DNA from: Parcubacteria group bacterium Gr01-1014_17
Lineage (GTDB): Bacteria; Patescibacteriota; Minisyncoccia; Phycocordibacterales; UBA10002
Length of the DNA: 34,987 bases
Direction: 5' to 3'
NCBI GenBank assembly: GCA_007376285.1
Contig: VMFZ01000006.1
Span: 1-34,987, forward strand
This document shows positions 8,624 through 19,888 of the stretch, in pieces. Below the pieces are notes generated by a model. The model saw only the letters and a program-made list of their open reading frames with translations, was not told the origin of the DNA and did not search any database. How positions within the stretch are numbered: the stretch's first letter is position 1; each line of letters starts with the position of its first letter. The translations under genes were made by a program, and so were the position numbers.

Positions 8624-9220
8624 CTATATATATTGAAACTCCTTGAATACCTCCTCGTAGAGATTGACGACGCGACGGGCTTCGCGGTCGGAGAGCAGAA
8701 ACTCGCTCCCCTCGTGCGCGACTTGGTTGCGGATTTTGTGCGCCTCCCACGCTAGATTGAGTGTTGTAAAATCGCTCGGCTCTATTTTTTTAAGCTTTTC
8801 GCCAATTGATTCGCCGCGGTATTTCATTGCATCAAGCAGTTCGTCCAACATAATGTCGGCTTCAAGAATCGCAAGCCGCCAATCGCCCGCATTTACAGAA
8901 TTAATATGCTCCTGCACCTTTTCCCATTTCGGATTGCGCGGACCTTCGGCGCCCGTCTCCCGTAGGGAGACGGGCGCAATCTCCACGAGCCCTGCAAACG
9001 CCGCAACTTCGCGGGCACGAATCTGGCGGATGCGGATTATGGAATACCCGATGCCAGTCAGAAGCACGAGAGACATGCCGGTAGAAATTCCGCTTATTCT
9101 GTCAGCGAAATCGCGCAACCATTCTAAAAAGAATATCAAAAGCGACAAAAGCGTTGCCGCGTTTATTGCGTCATATACTTTCTTAAAAAGATACTCTGGA
9201 TTTAAAAAATTGATTTGCAT
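8624..9220 (-). CDS. Conserved hypothetical membrane protein
   Basis: Two TM helices then a soluble helical domain; contains in-frame palindrome encoding [10 protein letters not shown]; downstream of gatA on the same strand. Confidence 0.75.
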   Translation of the reverse strand: MQINFLNPEYLFKKVYDAINAATLLSLLIFFLEWLRDFADRISGISTGMSLVLLTGIGYSIIRIRQIRAREVAAFAGLVEIAPVSLRETGAEGPRNPKWEKVQEHINSVNAGDWRLAILEADIMLDELLDAMKYRGESIGEKLKKIEPSDFTTLNLAWEAHKIRNQVAHEGSEFLLSDREARRVVNLYEEVFKEFQYI

Positions 9221-10605
9221 ACATTAAACAGTTTCTCATCACCGCCAACCGGCGCCATTAGTTGAAGTCCCAGCGGGAGCCCTGCCTTTGTCTTGCCCGA
9301 CGGAACAGAAATCGCCGGTATCCCCGCAATGTTTGCTGTAACGGTAAAAATGTCGGCAAGATACATTGAGAGCGGGTCTGTTTTCTCGCCGATTTTCCAC
9401 GCTGGGGTTGGAGAGGTCGGCACTGCTATTATACCAACTTTATTAAACACATTCTCAAAATCCATGCGGATGCGCGAGCGCGCCGCGAGCGCCTTTCCAT
9501 AATACGCATCGTAATATCCGGCGGACAGCACATAGGTGCCGAGAAGTATCCGGCGTCGCACTTCAGGACCAAAAAGCGCACGGGTTTTGAAATAGTCATT
9601 GATACCGTTTGTACCTGAAATGCGCGGACCATATTTCACACCGTCAAACCGCGCGAGGTTCGTGGACGCCTCGGCGGGCATAATGATGTAATAGCATGCA
9701 AGCGCGTATTGCAAACTCGGCAAGTCCACATCAACTATTTTTGCTCCGGCTTTTTTCAAGCGCAGAAGTGACTCATTAAAATCTTTTAGCACCTCTGCAT
9801 CTATACCTTCTGTTTCAATAAAGTTACGCGGCACCCCAATTTTCAATTCTTTAATTGATCGTTGGAGGTTGATGGTTGATAGTTCGATAGAGGTGCTATC
9901 AAGAGCATCTTTGCCGCATATACAATCAAAAATTATTTCCGCATCTTCGGTTGTTTTCGCAATCGGGCCAACGCAATCAAGCGACGAGCCCATTGCGATA
10001 AGCCCATTACGCGAGACCGCGCCGTATGTCGACTTGAATCCGACGACTCCACAAAAGCTCGCGGGTTGCCGCACGCTCCCCCCTGTGTCCGAACCTAGCG
10101 CGGCGAGCGCGAGGTCTGCCGCGACCGCGGCGGCGGAGCCGCCGCTTGAGCCGCCAGTCACACGGCTGGTGTCGTGTGGATTTTTCGTCACGCCGTATGC
10201 AGAGTTCTCGGTTGAGCCACCCATAGCAAACTCGTCGCAATTCGTGCGACCCAAAAAAACCGCGCCTTTATCTTTTAATTTCTTTATAGCGGTTGCATCA
10301 TAGGGTGCGACATAGCCATCCAAGATTTTTGATGCCGCCCCAACGCGCCTGCCTTGTATCAAAATATTGTCTTTGATTGCGAGCGGAATCCCCGTGAGCA
10401 CCTCTGCCTTCCCTGCTTTTATTCTTTTGTCCGCTTCCTTCGCCTGTTCGCGCACGTCATTAAACACTTCAAGGTACGCATTCAGTTCTTTGTTTTTTGC
10501 CTCAATATTTTTCAGATACGCTTCCGCAAGTTCCAGTGCAGAAAAATCGCCTTTTGTGAGGTGTCCGTGGGCTTTTTTGATAGTGAGATTTTTGAGGTCA
10601 ATCAT
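9202..10605 (-). CDS. gatA: Aspartyl/glutamyl-tRNA amidotransferase subunit A
   Basis: Amidase signature GGSSGGSAAAVAADLALAALGSDTGGSVRQPASFCGVVGFKSTYGAVSRNGLIAMGSSLD. Confidence 0.96.
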   Translation of the reverse strand: MIDLKNLTIKKAHGHLTKGDFSALELAEAYLKNIEAKNKELNAYLEVFNDVREQAKEADKRIKAGKAEVLTGIPLAIKDNILIQGRRVGAASKILDGYVAPYDATAIKKLKDKGAVFLGRTNCDEFAMGGSTENSAYGVTKNPHDTSRVTGGSSGGSAAAVAADLALAALGSDTGGSVRQPASFCGVVGFKSTYGAVSRNGLIAMGSSLDCVGPIAKTTEDAEIIFDCICGKDALDSTSIELSTINLQRSIKELKIGVPRNFIETEGIDAEVLKDFNESLLRLKKAGAKIVDVDLPSLQYALACYYIIMPAEASTNLARFDGVKYGPRISGTNGINDYFKTRALFGPEVRRRILLGTYVLSAGYYDAYYGKALAARSRIRMDFENVFNKVGIIAVPTSPTPAWKIGEKTDPLSMYLADIFTVTANIAGIPAISVPSGKTKAGLPLGLQLMAPVGGDEKLFNVCKSIF

Positions 10606-10892
10606 AAAATCTTTTTCACTTTGATGTAATTCCCTTCCCGCTCGGGTGCGGCAGAAAGAAGTGCGTCCGAGTATGCGCCGGATTCGTGCGGAGCCGAATC
10701 TTCGCGCATAACATTCACTAGCATATGTTCTTTATGTTCTTCCAGTACTCCAGTCCCTCCAGCCACCTTCTGAACCAGAGTTACATATCCCAAAATCGCC
10801 TCAATATCTTTTGCAAGCGCCACCGTTTCTTCCTTCCCCACCTCAATCCGCGCGAGTTCCGCCAAATGTTCAATTTCTTTGGTGTCAATCAT
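10602..10892 (-). CDS. gatC: Aspartyl/glutamyl-tRNA amidotransferase subunit C
   Basis: MIDTKEIEHLAELARIEVGKEE...; precedes and overlaps gatA. Confidence 0.9.
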   Translation of the reverse strand: MIDTKEIEHLAELARIEVGKEETVALAKDIEAILGYVTLVQKVAGGTGVLEEHKEHMLVNVMREDSAPHESGAYSDALLSAAPEREGNYIKVKKIL

Positions 10893-10965
10893 ACGCACAG
10901 CATAACATTCACAATACAATTTCACATCTTATTGATTAAAATATGCGAGCGTGTATACTTATTTT

Positions 10966-11068
10966 GGATTTGAATTAGGAAAGGAATACTGTATTGAAAG
11001 TCTTCTAGATTATTAGGAAAGAGAGTTTCTTTTCGCAAGACGGGTCACGCAGTTGGCCCGTCTTTTTT
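10966..11068 (+). ncRNA. Candidate small RNA with promoter and intrinsic terminator
   Basis: TTGATT(10932-10937)-N16-TATACT(10954-10959), no ORF, ends at AGACGGG..CCCGTCTTTTTT (11038-11068). Confidence 0.5.
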
Positions 11069-11158
11069 ATGCCTGCCCTTATTTTTTCTTTCCTTTCTTA
11101 TCCCCACTTATGATTAAGATACGATCGTAGCTTAATAATAAATACGGGGGTTGATTAT

Positions 11159-13189
<2,031 letters not shown>

Positions 13190-13684
13190 CTAATACTTTA
13201 CCCGAATTGCCCGTTCAACGCGATTCGGATTTGGATTGTCCGTACAATCATTTTTGCCGCGCGATTCAATCTTAGTAGAGGAGATTTTATCTTTGTTGTC
13301 GTTATCGTCTTTGGTAATTGTCACATCCGCGCACGCTGTTCCGTCAAGCGGCATGCGGAAAGTAGACACCGCGGAAAATGCCGTGCGCGTTGACGCCACA
13401 CCGATATTACCATTGCGGCATTGAATGATTGTTGGATTGGGTATACTCAGCGAATTCGTGGAGGTCGCAAATACAGACGGACGCTTGCGGTCGTGGTAAA
13501 ACGCACACTCCCAGCCGGAATCAGCAGCATAAAACGCGAAGCGTGATTCGCGCGCGACAGACGACAAATCCAATTCGCGCAACACAATATTAAATGTCGC
13601 AATGCCAATCGCAAGAAGGAGCGACCCCACGAGTGACGCAAAGAGCAAGGTGAATCCGTTTTTTAGTTTTGTGTTACCAATCAT
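13190..13684 (-). CDS. PilX-like minor pseudopilin
   Basis: KNGFTLLFASLVGSLLLAIGIATFNIVLRELDLSSVARESRFAFYAADSGWECA; in the pilin cluster. Confidence 0.7.
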   Translation of the reverse strand: MIGNTKLKNGFTLLFASLVGSLLLAIGIATFNIVLRELDLSSVARESRFAFYAADSGWECAFYHDRKRPSVFATSTNSLSIPNPTIIQCRNGNIGVASTRTAFSAVSTFRMPLDGTACADVTITKDDNDNKDKISSTKIESRGKNDCTDNPNPNRVERAIRVKY

Positions 13685-14330
13685 ATATATATTCTCGCAT
13701 CACAATATCGCGCACAGGCAAATTTCCGGTTTGCCAGCGTACCTTAACTTCTACTTTCGCTTCTTTATCCGAAGTATTATCGCCACGCGGTATGGTTGCA
13801 ATTGTTACCTCTCGCACAAAACGAGTGTCTTCCCAATTTAATGTCTTAAATCCATACCGCCCGCCGCGCGCACCCTCAAACGCAAGAAAATAACAAGAAC
13901 TGCCGTATGGTTCTGGTTTTTTGTTATCGCACTTTTTAAACGCATTATCCGTGTCCTGTGTTGCATCTACCATGCACAATTTCCCAATGCATTGAGATAA
14001 CCCCTTAAGCCAATTATTATTTCTATTATGTTCATTTCCATCGCGCACACTCCGAATATACTCAATCGCTTCTTCTGCAAGAAAGCTAGCAGTCACTTGG
14101 TCGCGCGCGTACACCGCAGAGCGAATGCTTCGCTGGGCAAGGGTGAGCGGTCCAACTACCGCGCTCACTAAAATAACGACCGCAACTAATGTTTCTATGA
14201 GTGAAAATCCTCGAACCCGATGCGAATTCCGCGAATTCGGACGCGAATGATGTGAATAGAAAACAGCAGAGTTGTGTCTCTGTATTTGTAGATTCGCATG
14301 TAATTCGTAGATTCGCATCGAGGTTTTCAA
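13674..14330 (-). CDS. PilV/GspI-like prepilin
   Basis: RGFSLIETLVAVVILVSAVVGPLTLAQRSIRSA; true start likely internal, N-terminal extension overlaps a repeat-like segment. Confidence 0.75.
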   Translation of the reverse strand: MKTSMRIYELHANLQIQRHNSAVFYSHHSRPNSRNSHRVRGFSLIETLVAVVILVSAVVGPLTLAQRSIRSAVYARDQVTASFLAEEAIEYIRSVRDGNEHNRNNNWLKGLSQCIGKLCMVDATQDTDNAFKKCDNKKPEPYGSSCYFLAFEGARGGRYGFKTLNWEDTRFVREVTIATIPRGDNTSDKEAKVEVKVRWQTGNLPVRDIVMREYIYDW

Positions 14331-14857
14331 CTATCCAACAACCGCTGCGTAATAAAGGTCTGAATATCAAAGCGGGATTCCAGCTTCGTACCCACCCGCA
14401 TTACACCTCCGACAAGCATCAAGGCGTGCGGCTGGATATCGTCCCCCGCCTCCGTCCCTCCTAGCAAAAAGCAAAAACGGTCAACGGTTACTTCCGGCGC
14501 GGTGACGCCGATAGAATCTTTTCCATCTACTGTTCGGAAGATTCGTGCTTTGTCAAGATAATACGAGATCGATTTTCCTTCTTGCGATGCAAAAGAAATT
14601 CCGCTCATATATCCGCTTAAACAATTCCCACGCGCAAAACTCGTAGATGAATACGCAGAACCAGTACGGAGATTCCGCGCCACGCTCTCCAACGCAAAGT
14701 TCACATTATTTACAACCGACTTAAATGTCTGCGCCTTGCGGTTCGCATCCGCAATCGCAAGCAAAGCGCCAGCGGCAATCAACGCGACCACGGTAAATAC
14801 CGCCACAGACATAATCATTTCAATCAAGGTGAATCCACTTTGATAGTTTTTAATCAT
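14327..14857 (-). CDS. PilW/GspJ-like prepilin
   Basis: SGFTLIEMIMSVAVFTVVALIAAGALLAIADANRKA. Confidence 0.75.
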   Translation of the reverse strand: MIKNYQSGFTLIEMIMSVAVFTVVALIAAGALLAIADANRKAQTFKSVVNNVNFALESVARNLRTGSAYSSTSFARGNCLSGYMSGISFASQEGKSISYYLDKARIFRTVDGKDSIGVTAPEVTVDRFCFLLGGTEAGDDIQPHALMLVGGVMRVGTKLESRFDIQTFITQRLLDS

Positions 14858-15459
14858 TAATTATTCCTAATTGATATCTGCCCGGTTTCAAATACCTCAA
14901 CGGTTCGGCGTTCGCGCCCTCTCGGAGAAACAATTGTGATGCGCGCGCTTTGATAGCGTACAATGTTCGCATTATTTAAACCCGTTACGAAGGTTGCATC
15001 CGGCACGGGCCGCTTGAAGGTAATGTCGAGATGCGAAATGGCGCCTCCCACAACAACTTTTCCTTCAGCGTCAAATCTACGGCATTCAAGAGCGCCCGAA
15101 GCCGGTACTCCGCAAAATGACTCAATACGGCTCCCGCGTTCAAAACGGTACACCTTAAGAAATTCGGAGGTTCCCCCGTAGAGTCTATCTGCATTATCGC
15201 GGTCATTAAAAAAGACGAAGGAGTCGCCACCAGAAAAGTGCAACCCGTACGAAAACGAGAAAGTCCCAGCGCCAGACGACGGTTCGCGCACAGCTATGCC
15301 ATAACTCTGCGCTTCGCGAAACGAGAGCGCCACATCATACGCAAGATTCGTCGCCAAAATGCCTTCGCCAAACCTTGCGTGATTCATAAGCGCCGCGCCC
15401 GTGATAATGGTAAAAAGGGCGATAACAACCATCAGTTCCATTAAAGAGAATCCGCGCAT
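14857..15459 (-). CDS. GspH/FimT-like prepilin
   Basis: MRGFSLMELMVVIALFTIITGAALMNHARFG. Confidence 0.75.
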   Translation of the reverse strand: MRGFSLMELMVVIALFTIITGAALMNHARFGEGILATNLAYDVALSFREAQSYGIAVREPSSGAGTFSFSYGLHFSGGDSFVFFNDRDNADRLYGGTSEFLKVYRFERGSRIESFCGVPASGALECRRFDAEGKVVVGGAISHLDITFKRPVPDATFVTGLNNANIVRYQSARITIVSPRGRERRTVEVFETGQISIRNN

Positions 15460-15461
15460 AG

Positions 15462-16304
15462 TTAAAACAGAAAATATGTAATATTAAACTCAAAAAACCA
15501 CACTATAAACGCGCCGAGCGCAAGAAACGGTCCAAACGGTAATTCGCTTTTCATAGAAAAATTAAAACGGCTGCGCTTGTCCCGAACCCGTTGAGGGACT
15601 AATTTGCTTAATACAATAAGGCATACACCGATAAATGCGCCGAGCCAAAACGCAATTAACATTCCGGAAAGTCCGAGCGATAATCCCAAAAACCAGCCGA
15701 TGCCGAGTTCTAGCTTCGCGTCCCCAAGTCCCATCCATTTTCCACCAGAAAAAAACCAAAACGAGGCAAGTGGTAACGCAAGAAGTGGTCCCGCAACAAG
15801 GTGGGTCAGTGCAAATAGGTCTCCCGTATTTCCGTATAATAACGGAGAAAGAAATCCAAGTCCTGCAAGCGCATATGCCGCGCCGTTTGGAATAATTTTC
15901 GTGCGAATGTCGTAGACAGAAATCGCAATGATGGTACTCCAGAATAAGAGGACTGCTAGAGAAGAAAAATCAAAAATCAAAAACTTATACAAGACAAGTA
16001 CAAAAACAATACCGGTAATAAGCTCAACGAGCGGATACTGTAAAGAAATGCGACTCCTGCAAGCGCGGCACTTGCCGCGCAAAGCAACAAAACTCAAGAG
16101 GGGCACTAGCTCAAACCAGCGCAATTTTCGGCTACACGAAAAACAAGACGACGCGCTTAAAATAGAGCGACCAGTATCATGCCGAAACGACCATGCATTT
16201 ATAAAACTGCCGATAGAAAGCCCGAGCAGGAATGCAATACTAAGGAACCACATCATAGACCGTCGCCGGAGCTCCATCAAAGTCGGTACCAGTCGTACCA
16301 CCAC
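15462..16304 (-). CDS. pilD: Prepilin peptidase (type IV leader peptidase)
   Basis: GLSIGSFINAW, CFSCSRKLRWFELVPLLSFVALRGKCRACRSRISLQYPLVEL, MGLGDAKLELGIGWFLG. Likely start near MMWFLSIAFLLG. Confidence 0.93.
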   Translation of the reverse strand: MVVRLVPTLMELRRRSMMWFLSIAFLLGLSIGSFINAWSFRHDTGRSILSASSCFSCSRKLRWFELVPLLSFVALRGKCRACRSRISLQYPLVELITGIVFVLVLYKFLIFDFSSLAVLLFWSTIIAISVYDIRTKIIPNGAAYALAGLGFLSPLLYGNTGDLFALTHLVAGPLLALPLASFWFFSGGKWMGLGDAKLELGIGWFLGLSLGLSGMLIAFWLGAFIGVCLIVLSKLVPQRVRDKRSRFNFSMKSELPFGPFLALGAFIVWFFEFNITYFLF

Positions 16305-16722
16305 CCGGGCAACCAGTTGATACCGTTCCTGCTCCCTGCCCTTTCTTGCTATTTAACGCAATGTTACCGGTGTCCTCAAGCGTGGTACCGAGGTGGTAAG
16401 AAGTGCAACTGGAAAGTGGCGCATATTTGTAAGCAGTAACTCCATCAGGATCTTTCGGAACCTTGGGAATAAAACCGCCAGCCGCCACTGCGTCTAAGTT
16501 TGTCGGATATTTTCCGCCTGCCGCGCTGGAATCAAAATACAAATCAAGCGCGAGCTGGAGTTGCTTCACATCATCCACCCGCCGCGCGTCGCGCGCCTTC
16601 TTTCGCGCGCCGTTCAGCGACGCAACCACGACCGACGACAAAATTCCGATGATTGCAATCACGACCAAGAGTTCTATAAGCGTAAACCCGCCTCCTCGGC
16701 TGACAAGTCCTTGTCTTTTCAT
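16240..16722 (-). CDS. Type IV pilin
   Basis: GGGFTLIELLVVIAIIGILSSVVVASLNGARKKARDARRVDDVKQLQLALDLYF. Confidence 0.92.
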   Translation of the reverse strand: MKRQGLVSRGGGFTLIELLVVIAIIGILSSVVVASLNGARKKARDARRVDDVKQLQLALDLYFDSSAAGGKYPTNLDAVAAGGFIPKVPKDPDGVTAYKYAPLSSCTSYHLGTTLEDTGNIALNSKKGQGAGTVSTGCPGGGTTGTDFDGAPATVYDVVP

Positions 16723-16815
16723 AGTAATAAAAAATAAATAATAAAATGACTATTTTTTCAACTCCCCACAGTATAGCGCGCTCTATAAAGTGTGCAATGG
16801 GTATGTGGATAGCGG

Positions 16816-18024
16816 CTATATACTCGCCGAAATACTGTAAATCGGAATCAGCACCGCGGCAAGAAGCACACCCACACCGAGGCCGAGCCCCACAATGAGT
16901 ATCGGCTCTATGAGCCCGACAAGCGTGTCTACCGCCGCCGTCACTTCCCTGCGGTAAAAACGAGAGAGCGTTTCCAAGATATTGCCGAGCTCGCCTGCTT
17001 CCTCGCCCACCTTCACCATCGCGACCATAATGCCAGGGAACTCGCGGTGTGCGCCGAGCGAATCCGAAATCAACCGCCCGCCTTTTACGGACTCCGCGAT
17101 ATCGTCAAGCGCCGCGCCATATACAGGACTCCCCACCACATCTCGCGTAATCTCAATTGCCCGCACAATGGGTATCGCGGCTGAAAGCATAGTGTGCATA
17201 TTATCGGCAACGCGCGAAAGATACAATTTTCGCAAAAGCATTCCGAACTTCGGTATCGCAAGAACAAACCGGTCAGCTGCCATTCTACCCCCCGGCGTCT
17301 TCACGAAACGCCACAATGCAAACCCTCCACCAACCGCGAGTGCAAGGAGCACGACGCCGTATGCGACGAAAAAGTCGCTCATAGATACGACGATGCGCGT
17401 ATAAAACGGCACCTCCCTTCCCGATTCTGCAATCACATGCGAAAGTTGCGGGATAACGGTCGTCAACATTAAAATCATAACCGCAAAAAAAGTCACGATT
17501 ACAAAAATGGGATAAATGAGCGCGTTTTTCGCCTTGCTCGTTACTTCGTAGGTTCGTTCAAGATGGTCCGCAAGGAACTCAAAACTCTCCGAAAGCTTTC
17601 CCGCCTCTTCTCCGGCGCGCACCATACTGACATAAAAATTGGAGAAAATATGCGGATGCCGCGAAAGCGCGCGCGAAATAGCAGAGCCGCCCTGCACATC
17701 ATCGGCAATTGCAGTCAGCGCCTCGCGGAGCGCTGTTCCTTCCACTTCCCCAGACATCAGCCGAAAGATGCGGAGCGCCGACACTTGCGCCAGAAACAAA
17801 GTTGCGAGCTCTCGTGAGAGGAGTACTACATCGCGTGTCTTGACGCGGTCAAAAAACGCGAGTCGTTTCCCAAGAACCGTTCCCTCTCCACCCGCTTCCG
17901 TCACTACCGACACCGTGAGCCCGCGCCGTTGGAGAGACGACACGGCGGACTCGTACGAGAGTGCCTCAATCACGCCCGTCTCCGGCCGTCCGGTTTGGTC
18001 TATGGCTTGGTAGTTGAAAAGCAT
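16816..18024 (-). CDS. pilC: Type IV pilus inner membrane platform protein
   Basis: GspF-type repeats, e.g. FEFLADHLERTYEVTSKAKNALIYPIFV; start MLFNYQAIDQTGRPETGVIEA at 18024. Confidence 0.94.
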   Translation of the reverse strand: MLFNYQAIDQTGRPETGVIEALSYESAVSSLQRRGLTVSVVTEAGGEGTVLGKRLAFFDRVKTRDVVLLSRELATLFLAQVSALRIFRLMSGEVEGTALREALTAIADDVQGGSAISRALSRHPHIFSNFYVSMVRAGEEAGKLSESFEFLADHLERTYEVTSKAKNALIYPIFVIVTFFAVMILMLTTVIPQLSHVIAESGREVPFYTRIVVSMSDFFVAYGVVLLALAVGGGFALWRFVKTPGGRMAADRFVLAIPKFGMLLRKLYLSRVADNMHTMLSAAIPIVRAIEITRDVVGSPVYGAALDDIAESVKGGRLISDSLGAHREFPGIMVAMVKVGEEAGELGNILETLSRFYRREVTAAVDTLVGLIEPILIVGLGLGVGVLLAAVLIPIYSISASI

Positions 18025-18076
18025 GTTTCCATATTTTATAAGTATTCCCCAAACTACACAAACCCGTGAATTGTCT

Positions 18077-18785
18077 CCAAGGACAGTCCTTGGTAAGATT
18101 ATGAGATGCAACGAGAATTTTCATTCGCTCCCAACGAGTTTTATCACCTCTACAACCGAGGAACAGACAAGCGTACGATATTCAATAATAAACAGGATTA
18201 CAGTCGTTTTGTTCACTTACTCTATCTTTGTAACGGCACTATCCCCATTGTTTACAAAACACTGCCCCGTCATGATGTACTTTCTATTGAAAGGGGTGAC
18301 CAACTTATAGATATCGGCGCGTATTGTCTCATGCCGAATCATTTTCATATTCTAGTGCGTGAGCGAACAAAGCAAGGAAAAGGAATAAGTGCGTTCATGA
18401 AAAAGATTTTGACGGCATATTCAATGTATTTTAATAAAAAATACGACCGTACTGGCAGTTTGTTTGAAGGAACATTCAAAGCAAAACATGCCAACCGTGA
18501 TCAATATCTAAAATATCTTTTCTCTTATATACACCTTAACCCAGCAAAAATAATAGACGCATATTGGAAAACAAATATTCGAGCAAACCGTAAAAAGATA
18601 TTCGCCTATGTGCGTGAATACCGATATTCAAGTTTTCTGGACTATATAAGTGTGAATGATCCAAGAACAGAACTAGCTGTTCTCAATAAAGATGCTTTTC
18701 CTGATTATTTTCATAGGAAAAACTCTGCCGAGCGTGAACTTATTGAATGGCTCACTTTCCCTGTTTCCAAGGACTAACCTTGGAA
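18077..18785 (+). mobile_element. REPtron: RAYT transposase bounded by hairpins
   Basis: Left hairpin CCAAGGAC-A-GTCCTTGG (18077-18093), right hairpin TTCCAAGG-ACTAA-CCTTGGAA (18765-18785); the ORF lies between and its stop codon is in the right hairpin loop. Confidence 0.85.
18106..18777 (+). CDS. REP-associated tyrosine transposase (IS200-like Y1)
   Basis: EFYHLYNRGTDKRTIF, CLMPNHFHILVRE (HUH), GSLFEGTFKAKHANRDQYLKYLFSYIHLNPAK. Confidence 0.93.
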   Translation: MQREFSFAPNEFYHLYNRGTDKRTIFNNKQDYSRFVHLLYLCNGTIPIVYKTLPRHDVLSIERGDQLIDIGAYCLMPNHFHILVRERTKQGKGISAFMKKILTAYSMYFNKKYDRTGSLFEGTFKAKHANRDQYLKYLFSYIHLNPAKIIDAYWKTNIRANRKKIFAYVREYRYSSFLDYISVNDPRTELAVLNKDAFPDYFHRKNSAERELIEWLTFPVSKD

Positions 18786-18809
18786 GTCCTATGGCTCAAG
18801 AGAGTCGTA

Positions 18810-19877
18810 TTACAGCAGCCGCTCAAGCACTGCCGGATTCAGCGAATAAGAAAAAGCGACTTCGGGTGTGATTTCGCCGCGGCGCACAAGCTCGGCAAGC
18901 GAGCGGTCCATATCTATCATCCCCTGCTCCGCGCCGGTTTGGATGACAGTTTGAATCTCGTGCGTGCGCTTTTCACGAATCAGGTTTGCAACGGCGCTGT
19001 TGGAAATAAGGAGTTCGTACGCTGGTACGCGGCCGCCCGCAACGCGCGGCACGAGGCGCTGGGAGAAGATGCCCGTGAGCGACCCCGCCAGTTGGAGCCG
19101 TATCTGCTCCTGCTGACCCTGCGGAAACACATCAATGATGCGTTCAATTGTCTGCGCCGCGCTGTTTGTGTGGAGCGTTGAAAACACGAGGTGCCCGGTT
19201 TCCGCCGCGGTGACCGCGGCGGAGATGGTTTCAATATCGCGCATCTCGCCAATGAGCGCCACATCAATATCTTGCCGGAAAAGCGAAGTGAGCGCTGTGC
19301 GGAAGTCCTTGGTATCCAGGCGCACCTCGCGCTGGTCTATGATGGACTGTTTCTGTTCGTACACATATTCAATTGGGTCTTCAATCGTCATAATGTGCTC
19401 GGCGCGAGACGCATTTACCATTTCAATAAGCGATGCAAGCGTGGTAGATTTTCCGCTCCCGATCGGCCCCACGACCAGAAAGAACCCCTGTTGGCGCTTG
19501 GTAAAACTTTCCAATATCGGCGGCAATCCAAGTTCTTCAAGCGTCTGGATTTTGCGCGGAATGAGCCGCATCGCAAATGCAATGCCGCCCTGTTGGAAAT
19601 AGCCGTTCACACGAAAGCGCGCTTTGTCGCCGTACGCCCACGACACATCAACTTCTTTGTCTGCGAAAAACCGGTCCACCTCTTCTTTTTTTAAAAGCGC
19701 TTTCGCAAATCCTTCCGCATCCGTATGCGAAATCTTCGGCTGTTTCTCTAATGGAAGGAGAGTGCCGTTCACGCGAATTGCCGGCGGCTTGCCTTCGGAT
19801 AAATGCAAGTCCGACGCGCCTTCGCGGAGCACATAGTCCGCCAATCCCTCTAGTTCTTTTATATAATCAGAAGCCAT
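18810..19877 (-). CDS. pilT: Twitching motility/retraction ATPase
   Basis: GPIGSGKSTTLASLIEMVN, TIEDPIEYVYEQKQSIIDQREV, LIGEMRDIETISAAVTAAETGHLVFSTLHT. Confidence 0.96.
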   Translation of the reverse strand: MASDYIKELEGLADYVLREGASDLHLSEGKPPAIRVNGTLLPLEKQPKISHTDAEGFAKALLKKEEVDRFFADKEVDVSWAYGDKARFRVNGYFQQGGIAFAMRLIPRKIQTLEELGLPPILESFTKRQQGFFLVVGPIGSGKSTTLASLIEMVNASRAEHIMTIEDPIEYVYEQKQSIIDQREVRLDTKDFRTALTSLFRQDIDVALIGEMRDIETISAAVTAAETGHLVFSTLHTNSAAQTIERIIDVFPQGQQEQIRLQLAGSLTGIFSQRLVPRVAGGRVPAYELLISNSAVANLIREKRTHEIQTVIQTGAEQGMIDMDRSLAELVRRGEITPEVAFSYSLNPAVLERLL

Positions 19878-19888
19878 AATTGATTTTT

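Noticed and set aside
8355-8750. 131-aa minus ORF as a protein gene
   Set aside because: Overlaps the 198-aa CDS and the palindrome cluster; composition looks like translated repeat DNA.
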